Shown: piece by piece, positions 33,601 to 42,649 of the stretch
Numbering within the stretch: the stretch's first letter is position 1
Layout: every line of letters begins with the position of its first letter
Assembly: GCF_008705135.1 (NCBI RefSeq)
Contig: NZ_CP023694.1
Location: 2,790,001 to 2,854,000, forward strand
Reading direction: 5' to 3'
Length of the DNA: 64,000 bases
From: Streptomyces coeruleorubidus
GTDB lineage: Bacteria > Actinomycetota > Actinomycetes > Streptomycetales > Streptomycetaceae
Notes under the pieces: generated by a model
The model's database searches: none
What the model was told of the DNA's origin: nothing
What the model saw: the letters and a program-made list of their open reading frames with translations, nothing else
Position numbers and translations under genes: made by a program

Positions 33601-36600
33601 GAGGTGCCCGCGGCGACGATCTCGTACGTGGAGGCGCACGGCACGGGGACGCGGCTCGGGGATCCGGTGGAGCTGACGGCGTTGCGGCGGGCGCTGGGCG
33701 AGGACACGGGGGCATCCGCTCGCTCCGGCCCCTGCGTGGTCGGCTCGGTGAAGCCGAACATCGGGCATCTCGACAGTTGCGCCGGAATGGCCGGGCTCAT
33801 CAAGACGGTCCTCATGCTGCGCGACCGCACCCTGGTGCCGACACCGCACCTCACCCGTCCGAACCCCGAACTCCCCTTGAGCGACGGCACATTGACGCTC
33901 GCCACGGAACTGCGGCCGTGGCAGGTGCCGGACGGCGTGCCCCGCCGGGCCGGGGTCAGCGCGCTCGGCGTCGGCGGCACCAACGCCCATGTGGTGCTGG
34001 AGGAAGCCCCGCCCGCACGCCCCCGCCCCACCCCCGACCTGCCCGTCCTCGTCCCCGTGTCGGCCCGCGACCCCGAGGCCCTGGACGAGCTCACGGCCGC
34101 CCTCCGCGACCGGCTGCCGGCCCGGCCCGGCCTCCCGGCCGCCGACGTGGCCGCCACCCTGGCCCTCGGCAGGCCGCACCGTCCGGCACGCACCGCCGTG
34201 GCCGGCCGCACGGCGGGCGAACTCGCCCGCGCTCTGGGAGAACAGCGCCACCTCACGCCCTCCCCTCTCGGCCCGGTCGCCTTCGCGTTCGCGGGCCAGG
34301 GCAGTGCCCGCCGCGGCATGGCGAACGGCCAGTACGCCGCGCACCCGGCCGCGCGGGTCACGCTCGACCGGTGCGAGGAGGTCTACGCCGGGGAGTTCGG
34401 CGGCAGCCTGCTCGCGCGGCTGCTGACCACCCCCGCCCCCACGCCCGCCGACCGGCCCGCGGACGACGAGATCTGGCCCACCGAAACCGCGCAAGCCGCC
34501 CTCTTCGCCCATCAGGCGGCACTGGTGGACGCCTGGCGGGCGGCCGGGATACGCCCCGCGCTCCTGCTCGGGCACAGCGTCGGCGAGTATGCCGCCCTCT
34601 ACGCGGCCGGTGCTTTGACGCTGGAGGACGGGCTGCGGCTCACCGCCTGGCGCGGGCGGCTGATGCAGACCCGCTGCCCGGCCGGGGGCATGCTCGCCGT
34701 CCGGGCCGACCAGGCCACCGCGCGGCGCATCGCCCTGGCCGCCGGTGCGGAGCTCGCCGCGGTCAACGGCCCCTACGCCCAGGTGCTCTCGGGCCAACCG
34801 CAGGCCCTGAAGGAGGCGGCGGTGCTGCTCGACCGGGAGGGCCTGCGGTGGCGTGAGCTGCCGGTCGACCGGGCGTTCCACTCCGCCGGGATCGACAGCG
34901 CCCTGGACGAGTTCCGGACCCGTGCGCGCGACGTGACGTACCGCCCGTCGCACACGCCGCTGGTGACCACGGCCGACGGTGAGCTGCGCGGGGCGGGCTG
35001 GACGGTCGACGTGGACTACCTGTGCCGTCAGGCCCGGCAGCCGGTCCGCTTCGACCTCGCCATGGACAGGGCCGTCGAGCAGGGCTGCCGGGACTTCGTG
35101 GAGATCGGCGCCGGGCGGACCCTCACCGGCCTCGGCCGGCACTGCGTACCCGACAGCCGCTGGCTGAGCGGGCAGGGCGAAGGGGACGCGGCGGCCGAGC
35201 AGGCACACGGGTTCCTGACGGCGCTCGGCTCGCTGTACGGCAGGGGCGCGGACCTGGACTGGGACTCGCTGACCGGTGACGGGGGCCGGGTGCCGCTGCC
35301 GGGGCATCCGCTGCGGCGGCGTGCGGTGCCGTTCCGGGCGGAGGCGCCGGTGCCGGCTCCTGAGAAGCCCGGGCCGGACGGCCAAGTCCTGCTCGTCATC
35401 AGGGAACTGGCGGCTGCCAAACTCGGCCGCCCCACCGCCGACGTCACACCGGACAGCTCCTTCTTCGAACTGGGCGCCGACTCGCTCTCCCTGATGAGCA
35501 TGACGACGGAGCTGGAACAGCGGTACGGCGTCCGCGTCCCGGTCCGGGAGGTGTTCGACTCGGCCGACACACCGCGCAGGCTGGCCGAGCGGGTCGCGCG
35601 ACTGCGGGGAGACGCGCCGGTGGTCCGGGAACGGGTGGTCCGGGAACCGGTGGTCGAGCAGCCGACGGCGCCCGCTGCTCCGTCGGAGTCGCCGGAAGGG
35701 CTGCACGCCTTGTTCGGTCAGCAGCTCCGACTGGCCGAGCAACTCGTCGACCAGGTGGGCGAAATGATCTCCCGCCAACTGGACGTGCTCGCGGCATCCG
35801 GCCACCCGACGACACCGCCCGCCCAGGCCCCCGCACCCATCGTCCCCAAGCCCGCGCCCATACCCACCCCCAGTCCGTCCCCCTCACCTCCTGGGACGTT
35901 CGACTTCAGCCTCTACTTCTTCGGCGACTACCCCCAGGACACCGACCACGACAAATACGGCCTGATCATGGCCGCCGCGGACTTCGCCGACCAGCACGGC
36001 TTCCACGCCCTGTGGTTCCCCGAGCGGCACTTCAACTCCTTCGGCGCGCTCTTCCCCAACCCCTCCGTACTGGCCGCGGCTCTGGCCGCCCGGACCAGCC
36101 GGGTCCGGCTGCACGCCGGTTCCGTGGTGCTGCCGCTGCACCATCCCGCCCGGGTCGCGGAGGAGTGGTCGGTGGTCGACAACATCTCCGGCGGCCGGAC
36201 GGGCCTGTGCTTCGCGAGCGGCTGGCACGCCACCGACTTCGCGCTGGCGCCCCAGCACTTCGGCCGGCACCGGGAGGTGATGTACGAGCACCTGGCGACC
36301 GTACGGGACCTCTGGTCGGGGCAGCCGGTGAAGACGACGGCGGGTGACGGCACCCCCGTGGAGATCCGCCTGCACCCCCGCCCCGTACAGGAACGGCCGC
36401 CGATGTACGTGGCCGTCGTCGGGAACCCGGACAGCTACCGCCGGGCGGCCGCCGAGGACCTCGGCGTGGTCACCAACCTGATGACGCAGACGGTGGAGCA
36501 ACTGGCCGAGAACATCGCGCTGTACCGGCGCTGCCGTGCCGAGCACGGTCTCGACCCGGCGGCCGGGCGGGTCGTGGTGCTCGTGCACACCTACCTGGAG

Positions 36601-39600
36601 GACGACGCCGAGCGGGCACGGGCCGAGGCCTACCGGCCCTTCCTGTCGTATCTGCGCTCCTCCCTGTCCCTCTTCGACCAGGTCACCAACAGTCTCGGCT
36701 TCCAGGTGGACCTCGAGAACACCCCCGAGGAGGACGTGGAGTTCCTCCTAGGCCGCGCCTACGAGCGCTACTGCGACTCCCGCGCGCTGATCGGCGACGA
36801 GCGCACGGCCGCGGAGACCGTACGGCGTCTGCGGGAGGCCGGAGCGGACGAGATCGCCTGCTTCGTGGACTTCGGCGTACCGAAGGAGAAGGTGCTGGCG
36901 GCGCTGCCGGTACTGGACCGGCTCCGCAGGACGGCTCCCGGGACGAAGCCTCCGGCACCCTCAGCGCCCCGCCGGGCGCCGCTCACCCCCGCCCAGCGCC
37001 GTATCTGGTTCCTGGAGCAACTGCACCCGGGCACCGCCATGTACCACGAGCCCAAGGCGATCCGGCTGGAGGGCCCGCTGGACGTCCCGGCCCTGCGCTG
37101 GGCGCTGGACCGGGTCACGGACCGGCACCCGGCGCTGCGCACGGTGTTCGGCGACACGGAGGGCATCCCCTACCAGGAGGTGCGCGACCGTATGCCGCTC
37201 GACTGCCCGGTGGAGGACCACACGGGTTCGACCGAGGAGGACGCCCTGCGGTCGGCACTCGTGGACGACCACGGACTCGATCTCGCCACGGGTCCTCTGG
37301 TCGCGGCCCGCCTGCTCCGCCTGTCCCCGGACCGCCACCTGCTCTTCCTCCTGGCCCACCACATCGTCTTCGACTCCTCTTCCACGGCTGTGCTGGCCCG
37401 TGACCTCGCCGCGTACTACCGCGCCCGGCGGGGCGGCAGTGCGGGCTCGGAGCCGCCGCCCCTGCCCGGACTGCCGGCGGCACCCGAGGCAGACCCCGCG
37501 TCCCTGGACTTCTGGCGGCGGCGCCTCGGCGACGCACCGGAGCTGACCCTGCCCACCGACCGTCCCCGCCCGCCGGTCAGGACCGGGGCGGGCGCGAGCC
37601 TCACGCACGCCCTCGACGCGGAACTGACGGACGGGCTAAGGAAGTTCGCCGCCGGGCACCGCGCCACCCTCTTCATGGCACTGACGAGCGCGATCGGCGC
37701 GGTCCTGGGCCGTTTCAGCGGGCAACGGGACGTGGTGATCGGCACCGCGGTGGCGGCCCGCCCCGCGGGTGCGGAAGACCACGTGGGCCTGTTCCTCGAC
37801 ACCGTGCCGCTGCGGCTGGACCTGACCGGCGACCCGGACTTCCCGACGCTGCTGCGCCGGGTCCGGGAGAGCAGCACGTCGGCGTACGAACACCGCGGCG
37901 TGCCCTTCGACGAACTGGTCGGCGCGCTCAACCCGCGTCGCGACCCGGGCCGCAATCCGCTGTTCCAGGTGATGGTGGAGTACGAGAACGAGGGCGAGGC
38001 CCTCTTCGACCCGCCCCGCCTGACGGCCGCCCTGCTCGACGTGCCGAGCGCCCGCGCCCCGTTCGACCTCAGCGTCTACCTCACCCACCACGCGGACGGC
38101 GTCCGCTTCATGGTCGAGTACGACACGGCCCTCTTCGACGAGGCCACTGTGCGCCGCTTCGTGGACTACGTCGAACAGGTCCTGCGCCGCGCCCTGGACG
38201 CACCGGGCGCGCCGCTGGCGGACCTCACCGCGCTCACGGCCGCGGACCGCGCGGCCCTGTCCCGGCAGGAGGGCGCCGGCGAAGGGGCCCTGGCCACCCT
38301 GCACGGCCTGTTCGAGCAGCAAGCCCACCGCACCCCGGACGCCATGGCCCTGATCAGCGGGGAACAACACCTCTCCTACGCGGAGCTGGACGCGGCGGCC
38401 AACCGCCTCGCCCGGCGGCTCCGCACCAGGGGCGCGGCACGCGGAGAACGGGTCGCCGTACTCCTGCCACGGGGCCCGCACCTGATCACGGCCCTGCTGG
38501 CGGTGCTCAAGAGCGGGGCGGCATACCTCCCCCTCGACCCGTCGCTGCCCACCCCGCGTCTGTCGCTGCTGCTCGCCGACGGCACACCCGCGCTTCTGCT
38601 CACCTCCGGCACCGCTCTCGCCGGGCACCCGGACCTCGCGCCGGAACCGCCCGTCCTGCGTATGGAGCAGGCGGACGACACACTGCCGTCCACACCCCTG
38701 CCGGACGGGGCGGGCCTGGAGGACCCGGCGTACTGCATCCACACCTCGGGCTCGACCGGCCGCCCGAAGGGCGTCGTCGTACCCCACCGCGGCCCGGCGA
38801 ACCTGGTCCACGGCCACCTGCGCCGCCACCCCGCGCTCCGCACCCTCCAATGGACGTCACCGGCGTTCGACGTCAGCGTGCAGGAGATCTTCACGACGCT
38901 GGCCTCGGGAGCCGCGCTCGTCCTCGTCGACGACGCCGTACGGCACGACCCCGCGGCGCTGGCGCAGGCGGTACGCCGCCACGGGGTGCAGCGCCTGTTC
39001 ATGCCCTGCACCCCCCTGAAGTACCTGATGGAGACGGCCCCCGATCTCCCCTCCCTGCGCGAGCTGTTCTCGGCGGGCGAGGCCCTCCAGCTCACGCCCG
39101 CCTTCCGCCGCTTCCTCGCGCAGCACCCGGACTGCGCTCTCCACAACCAGTACGGCCCCACGGAGACATCGGTCATCGTCACGTCGCACCGCGTCGACCC
39201 GGCAGGCGAGGAGTGGCCCCCGATCGGCACCCCGGTGCCGGGAGCGCGCGTCCTGCTGCTGGACGGCTCGGGCCGGCAGGTCCCGGTCGGCGCCGTCGGC
39301 GAGATCCACGTGAGCGGGATACCGGTGGCGCACGGCTATCACAACCGCCCCGCCGAGACCGCCGCCGCGTTCGTCGACGACGGCGAGGGCGGGGTGCTGT
39401 ACCGCACGGGTGACCTGGGCCGCGTGCGTACGGACGGCACGCTGGAGTACCGGGGCCGGGCGGACGACCAGGTCAAGATCCGCGGCTACCGCGTCGAACC
39501 GGGCGAGGTCCAGTCGGCGTTGACGGCACTGCCCGGGGTCCGGGACGCGGCGGTCCTCCCACGCCGGGACCGACACGGTGACATGGAGCTGGCCGCGTAC

Positions 39601-41292
39601 GTGGTGCCCACCGAACCGACGGCGTCCTGGCACTTTTTGCGCACCGCACTGGCCGCCGAACTGCCGGACCACCTGGTGCCCCGCCGCTGGGTGACCCTCG
39701 ACCGCCTCCCGGTGAACGCCTCCGGCAAGCTGGACCGCACGGCCCTGCCGGAACCGGGGGACGACTCCGCCGGGCCGTCGCAGGCCGGTCCGGCGACGGC
39801 CCTGGAGAAGACGCTGCACGATCTGTGGGGCGAGGAACTGGACACACGGCCGGTCCCGGTCACCACCTCGTTCTTCGAACTCGGCGGCCACTCGCTGAGC
39901 GCGATCCGGCTGCTGAACCGCATGCGGGAGGAGGCGGACGTCGACCTCACGATGGCCGACTTCTTCCTGGATCCGACGATCCGGGGCATCTCGGCACGTC
40001 ACCGTGTCGTGGACACCGCGCCGATGCCCTCGACCCTGCGCCGCCTGTGGCGCCGCCACCACGCGCTCCCCGACCCGAGCGTCTACAACATCGCCCACCG
40101 CATGGACCTGCGCGGCGACCTGGACCCCGAGGTCCTGCACCAGGCCCTCAGGGACCTGGTGGCACGCCACCACGCGCTGCGCGGCAGGCCGGTCCGCCGG
40201 GAGGACGGACGCTACGAGGTCGAGATCCTGGCCGAGGTCCCCGTGCCGCTGCCGATCAGCGACCTCCGTGCCGGGAAGACGGAAGAGGCCATGGACCACT
40301 GGTGCCGCGAGCAGGTCTCCACCCCGTTCACGCTGGACCAGCCCCCTCTCTTCCGCTTCCGCCTGGCCCGTCTCGCCGAGGACCGCTGGGTCCTGGTGAC
40401 GGTCTTCCACCACGCGGTGTGCGACGGCTGGTCCCTGAGCATCATCAGGCGCGACCTTCAGGACCTCTACAACGCGCGACGATCCGGCACGCAACCCCAA
40501 CTGCCGCTCGACGTCCGCCAGTTCACGGACTTCGCCCGATCGGAACACGCACTGCCGGACCAGCGCAGAACAGCCCTGGAACACTTCTGGCGCACGGAAC
40601 TCGACACCGTCCCGCTACGCCCGCCCCTCCCCTACGACCACCCGCACCCTGGCAGGCTCTCCGGCCGGGGCGCCCTGCGCACCTGGACCATCGCCGACGA
40701 CACTCCCGCCCGCCTGACCGGCACGGCGACCCGCCTGGGCACCACGGCGTACACGGTCCTCGCGGCCGCGTTCGCCACCTGGCTGGGCGACCTCTGCGGC
40801 GGACAGGACGACATCGTCCTGGCGGCGTCCAGCGCCAACCGCGTCCAGCGCGACCGCTCCGAGATCGTCGGCATCCTGGGCGACGCCGTGCTGCTACGGG
40901 CCCGACTGTCCGATGCCGAAACGTTCCCCGACCTGGTGTCCCAGCTCAGCACCACCCTGTTCACGGCCCTCGACCACCAGGAGCTCCCCTTGACGGACGT
41001 GGTGTCCCTCGTCTCGCCCGGGCTGAAGGACGCCCTGTTCCCCACGGTCCTGTTCACCGTGATCACCACAGAGCCCCCGGCCCTGAACCTCCAGGAGGTC
41101 TCCACCACCATCCGCGCCCTCCCCGCCCAGGGCGTGGCCCGCAACGAGCTCTACGTCGTGATCGCACCCGAGGCCGACTCGATCACGGTCACGTTCGAGT
41201 ACTCGACGGACCTGTTCACCCACGAGACGGTCGAGGCGTGGGCCGGGTCCTTCACCGAGGCACTGAGATCCGCGGTGGACTGCGGGGACTGA
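30655..41292 (+). CDS. Hybrid PKS-NRPS: acyl-AMP ligase, ACP, KS, AT, ACP, luciferase-like monooxygenase, C, A, PCP, C
   Basis: This 3545-residue synthase holds a whole assembly line. Domains in order: acyl-AMP ligase (about 20-575; SSGSTGVPK from residue 184); ACP (Ser618); KS (684-1120; Cys859, His995, His1038); AT (1195-1510; Ser1308 in GHSVGEY, AFHS with His1409, the malonyl type); ACP (Ser1610); FMN-dependent luciferase-like monooxygenase of the MupA/Atu3671 kind (1749-2094); C (2107-2535; HHIVFDS at 2235); A (2549-3035; TSGSTGRPKG, Lys3025); PCP (Ser3080); terminal C (3105-3540; HHAVCDG at 3252). There is no KR, aminotransferase, TE or reductase. The A-domain pocket reads DVQFFAQVIK, nearest to proline-type codes. 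The inferred product is a fatty acyl chain extended by malonate, oxidised, joined to one amino acid, and released by the last C domain. Confidence 0.93.
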   Translation: MERPRGQASCRGPEPERAEGDPVDAVRALLGAARAASGGAVVTVAADGTTSSRSYPELLDAARRMLTGLRAHGLRRGDTVVLCGLPLAEFFPAFWACVLGGALPVAIAEHPAPGSPAFERLRQACALLGGPLVLTDAPGAAALAHATPAPRVALAAACLDAPPADGHDDLVEPDPSDTALLMLSSGSTGVPKAARLTHAGLADFAASSRRILDVRPDDTMVNWLPVDHSGAFLLYHLLAVFTGCTNVHAPTERVLADPLRWLDLLHEHRAQHGWAPTFAYRLVADALAERADRSWDLSGLKSLVCGGERVVLPVLRRFLDATAPYGVREEHIAPVWGMAETVTAVTYGRLDRPGTVHRLLKNSLGGDLVRAGEDTPDAECVTFVACGSPAHGVTLRVVDDRGELAPPGRIGRLQVHSANRLTPGYVNNPEADAAAYPAGRDWLDTGDLAFLYGGQVVITGRRKDVIILNGHNVYCHEVEETATAVDGVRQGEVAACGIPHPERGTEELAVFFVSRGTAEDPRIATEVKAALFTRLRLTAAYVLPVPAGEFPRTPAGKVRRAELQSRLVAGGFDAAPAPAPSAPADADAVTRAVREELSAELGRPADADVPFYELGLTSVLLVRLGNRLAERLGVPVAQTAFFEHPTATALAAHLASGPAAGTATRTGAETVTDEGTSPTDSPERRVAVIGLSLRFPGANSVEEFWANLRGGVDSVRVFGERELAAAGLSPEQRRAPGLVPAAGILDGVEEFDADFFGMSPKEAGLTHPAHRLFLECCHQALEDGGHAATAPGVRVGVFAGSGMNLYDHQQQPATGSPYDPSDPAAGMQSAIGQEPDFLATRVAYRLGLTGPAIGVQTACSTSLVAVHLAVQALLTGETDLALAGAAAVHLPQETGYHSHPGSILSPTGRCRAFDAEADGTVGGNGVAAVLLKRLDRALADGDTVHAVILGSAVNNDGAAKVGFSAPGVEGQAEVVRQALRRAEVPAATISYVEAHGTGTRLGDPVELTALRRALGEDTGASARSGPCVVGSVKPNIGHLDSCAGMAGLIKTVLMLRDRTLVPTPHLTRPNPELPLSDGTLTLATELRPWQVPDGVPRRAGVSALGVGGTNAHVVLEEAPPARPRPTPDLPVLVPVSARDPEALDELTAALRDRLPARPGLPAADVAATLALGRPHRPARTAVAGRTAGELARALGEQRHLTPSPLGPVAFAFAGQGSARRGMANGQYAAHPAARVTLDRCEEVYAGEFGGSLLARLLTTPAPTPADRPADDEIWPTETAQAALFAHQAALVDAWRAAGIRPALLLGHSVGEYAALYAAGALTLEDGLRLTAWRGRLMQTRCPAGGMLAVRADQATARRIALAAGAELAAVNGPYAQVLSGQPQALKEAAVLLDREGLRWRELPVDRAFHSAGIDSALDEFRTRARDVTYRPSHTPLVTTADGELRGAGWTVDVDYLCRQARQPVRFDLAMDRAVEQGCRDFVEIGAGRTLTGLGRHCVPDSRWLSGQGEGDAAAEQAHGFLTALGSLYGRGADLDWDSLTGDGGRVPLPGHPLRRRAVPFRAEAPVPAPEKPGPDGQVLLVIRELAAAKLGRPTADVTPDSSFFELGADSLSLMSMTTELEQRYGVRVPVREVFDSADTPRRLAERVARLRGDAPVVRERVVREPVVEQPTAPAAPSESPEGLHALFGQQLRLAEQLVDQVGEMISRQLDVLAASGHPTTPPAQAPAPIVPKPAPIPTPSPSPSPPGTFDFSLYFFGDYPQDTDHDKYGLIMAAADFADQHGFHALWFPERHFNSFGALFPNPSVLAAALAARTSRVRLHAGSVVLPLHHPARVAEEWSVVDNISGGRTGLCFASGWHATDFALAPQHFGRHREVMYEHLATVRDLWSGQPVKTTAGDGTPVEIRLHPRPVQERPPMYVAVVGNPDSYRRAAAEDLGVVTNLMTQTVEQLAENIALYRRCRAEHGLDPAAGRVVVLVHTYLEDDAERARAEAYRPFLSYLRSSLSLFDQVTNSLGFQVDLENTPEEDVEFLLGRAYERYCDSRALIGDERTAAETVRRLREAGADEIACFVDFGVPKEKVLAALPVLDRLRRTAPGTKPPAPSAPRRAPLTPAQRRIWFLEQLHPGTAMYHEPKAIRLEGPLDVPALRWALDRVTDRHPALRTVFGDTEGIPYQEVRDRMPLDCPVEDHTGSTEEDALRSALVDDHGLDLATGPLVAARLLRLSPDRHLLFLLAHHIVFDSSSTAVLARDLAAYYRARRGGSAGSEPPPLPGLPAAPEADPASLDFWRRRLGDAPELTLPTDRPRPPVRTGAGASLTHALDAELTDGLRKFAAGHRATLFMALTSAIGAVLGRFSGQRDVVIGTAVAARPAGAEDHVGLFLDTVPLRLDLTGDPDFPTLLRRVRESSTSAYEHRGVPFDELVGALNPRRDPGRNPLFQVMVEYENEGEALFDPPRLTAALLDVPSARAPFDLSVYLTHHADGVRFMVEYDTALFDEATVRRFVDYVEQVLRRALDAPGAPLADLTALTAADRAALSRQEGAGEGALATLHGLFEQQAHRTPDAMALISGEQHLSYAELDAAANRLARRLRTRGAARGERVAVLLPRGPHLITALLAVLKSGAAYLPLDPSLPTPRLSLLLADGTPALLLTSGTALAGHPDLAPEPPVLRMEQADDTLPSTPLPDGAGLEDPAYCIHTSGSTGRPKGVVVPHRGPANLVHGHLRRHPALRTLQWTSPAFDVSVQEIFTTLASGAALVLVDDAVRHDPAALAQAVRRHGVQRLFMPCTPLKYLMETAPDLPSLRELFSAGEALQLTPAFRRFLAQHPDCALHNQYGPTETSVIVTSHRVDPAGEEWPPIGTPVPGARVLLLDGSGRQVPVGAVGEIHVSGIPVAHGYHNRPAETAAAFVDDGEGGVLYRTGDLGRVRTDGTLEYRGRADDQVKIRGYRVEPGEVQSALTALPGVRDAAVLPRRDRHGDMELAAYVVPTEPTASWHFLRTALAAELPDHLVPRRWVTLDRLPVNASGKLDRTALPEPGDDSAGPSQAGPATALEKTLHDLWGEELDTRPVPVTTSFFELGGHSLSAIRLLNRMREEADVDLTMADFFLDPTIRGISARHRVVDTAPMPSTLRRLWRRHHALPDPSVYNIAHRMDLRGDLDPEVLHQALRDLVARHHALRGRPVRREDGRYEVEILAEVPVPLPISDLRAGKTEEAMDHWCREQVSTPFTLDQPPLFRFRLARLAEDRWVLVTVFHHAVCDGWSLSIIRRDLQDLYNARRSGTQPQLPLDVRQFTDFARSEHALPDQRRTALEHFWRTELDTVPLRPPLPYDHPHPGRLSGRGALRTWTIADDTPARLTGTATRLGTTAYTVLAAAFATWLGDLCGGQDDIVLAASSANRVQRDRSEIVGILGDAVLLRARLSDAETFPDLVSQLSTTLFTALDHQELPLTDVVSLVSPGLKDALFPTVLFTVITTEPPALNLQEVSTTIRALPAQGVARNELYVVIAPEADSITVTFEYSTDLFTHETVEAWAGSFTEALRSAVDCGD
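30961..30963 (+). promoter_or_regulatory. TTA codon (bldA control point) in the synthase gene
   Basis: Leu103 of the synthase, in GGALPVA, is encoded by TTA. In Streptomyces this codon is read by the bldA tRNA, which matures late, so translation of the 10.6-kb message should depend on developmental stage. I found no other in-frame TTA in the gene by eye. Confidence 0.8.
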
Positions 41293-41305
41293 ACGGAACT
41301 TCCCG

Positions 41306-42088
41306 TCACAGGGCGTCCACCGCGCTCACCTTCCACCCGTCCCCCGTGCGGTCCATCGTCATCCGCACCCGGTTCTGGTCCACACGGGCACCCGAGACCT
41401 GGGTGCTCTCGGTGACCTGGTTGACGAAGAGCAGGACCACGACCTTGTCGGGGGAGGCCGAGACGACGGAGGCGGCCGGGGTGCCGCCGGAGCCGGGGGC
41501 GGCGACCGTGGCCTTCACCACGCCGTGGTACTTCTCGGCCGTCGGGGCGACCACGGTCTTCGTGGTCTTGCCGTACTCGTCGCGGAAGTCGCCGGTCAGG
41601 TGGGCGCGGGCCCTGGAGAAGTCCTTGTCCAGGCGGCGGTAGTCGTACGACAGGACGACCGGTGCCGCCTTTCGCGCGGCTGCGAGCGCCTCGGTCCGGG
41701 CCGTCTCCGTGAGGCGGCCGTCGCGGTACTGCCACCCCAGGGCGGCGAGCGCGACCAGGCCCACGACGAGCAGGACGGCCAGGAGCAAGGTGAGCGGCCT
41801 CCGACGGCCTGCGGGGCCGGGCTCGCCCCGCTCCTGTGGCGCGTCCTCCTCGAACGACTCCGGCGACGGCTCCGGCGGGTCGTCCCAGCCGTCCCTCGGG
41901 GCGTCGACGAGGACGGTGCGTCCGGCGCGTGGCCGCTCGGCCCGGCGCGGGGACTCCTCGTCGCCGGCCGTCGCCGCGCCCGCTTCACGGTGGCCGCGCT
42001 CCGCGCGCTTCGCCGCCGCGCGGGCCGCCGCCGTCATGGTGCGGCGGGTGCCCGGAGCGGGGGCGCGGCCGGTGGTCGTCTTCGGCAT
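41306..42088 (-). CDS. Mce-associated membrane protein (second)
   Basis: A 260-residue protein and last gene of the mce operon. A long charged cytoplasmic N terminus of about 95 residues precedes one transmembrane helix (LTLLLAVLLVVGLVALAALGWQ). The extracytoplasmic domain is NTF2-like, ending VRMTMDRTGDGWKVSAVDAL. This is the pattern of Mas/Mam proteins, which accompany Mce complexes and stabilise them. It follows the first Mam gene after 48 bases and converges on the synthase gene, with only 13 bases between the stops and no terminator visible. Confidence 0.88.
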   Translation of the reverse strand: MPKTTTGRAPAPGTRRTMTAAARAAAKRAERGHREAGAATAGDEESPRRAERPRAGRTVLVDAPRDGWDDPPEPSPESFEEDAPQERGEPGPAGRRRPLTLLLAVLLVVGLVALAALGWQYRDGRLTETARTEALAAARKAAPVVLSYDYRRLDKDFSRARAHLTGDFRDEYGKTTKTVVAPTAEKYHGVVKATVAAPGSGGTPAASVVSASPDKVVVLLFVNQVTESTQVSGARVDQNRVRMTMDRTGDGWKVSAVDAL

Positions 42089-42136
42089 GGTGGTACTCCT
42101 CGTCGGTGCTTGTCGGTCGGCGGATCGGCCCGTGGA

Positions 42137-42649
42137 TCAGCCGACGAACTCGACGTCGGACGTCAGCCAGCGGCCGTCCTTGTGCACGAGGTCGAGCTGG
42201 AGCCGGTACGTGCGCGCCTCCCCCTCGGGCGCGGCGGTGTTGCTCACCTTGCTGTCGGCGACCACCAGTACCCGGGCCGAGTCCTCGTCGGAGCGGACGA
42301 TGCCCGCTTCCAGAACCTGGCCCTCCGACACGGACTTGTTCTGGGCCACCAGCTTCGTCAACTGGTCCGTCTGCGCGGTGAACTGCTTCTTGAACTCGCC
42401 GGTCGCGCCCGCCAGTACGTTCGCGCTGTCGCGGTCGTAGTGCCGGTAGTCGAGGGAGGTGAAGTTCAGCGCCGACTGGCGGGCCGCGGCCAGGATGCCC
42501 TGGCGTCGCTGGTCCGCCTCGCGCTGCTGGTAGAGGCCGAAGGCCAGCCAGAGCGTCAGTGCCGTGGTGCTGACGGTCGCCGCGACGAGTCCCGCCGTCA
42601 GCACTCCGGGTCGCACCGGCCTCATGCCACGGGGCCAACGAGCAGCCAT
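42137..42649 (-). CDS. Mce-associated membrane protein (first)
   Basis: A 170-residue single-pass protein with a transmembrane helix near residues 16-38 (VLTAGLVAATVSTTALTLWLAF). Its extracytoplasmic part has the Mam-type sequence SALNFTSLDYRHYDRDSANVLAGATGEFKKQF and a closing DGRWLTSDVEFVG. The ATG at 42649 is preferred to the GTG at 42655 because AAAGGAG then sits eight bases upstream. It overlaps the end of mceF by 28 bases. It should lie beside the Mce needle outside the membrane. Confidence 0.88.
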   Translation of the reverse strand: MAARWPRGMRPVRPGVLTAGLVAATVSTTALTLWLAFGLYQQREADQRRQGILAAARQSALNFTSLDYRHYDRDSANVLAGATGEFKKQFTAQTDQLTKLVAQNKSVSEGQVLEAGIVRSDEDSARVLVVADSKVSNTAAPEGEARTYRLQLDLVHKDGRWLTSDVEFVG

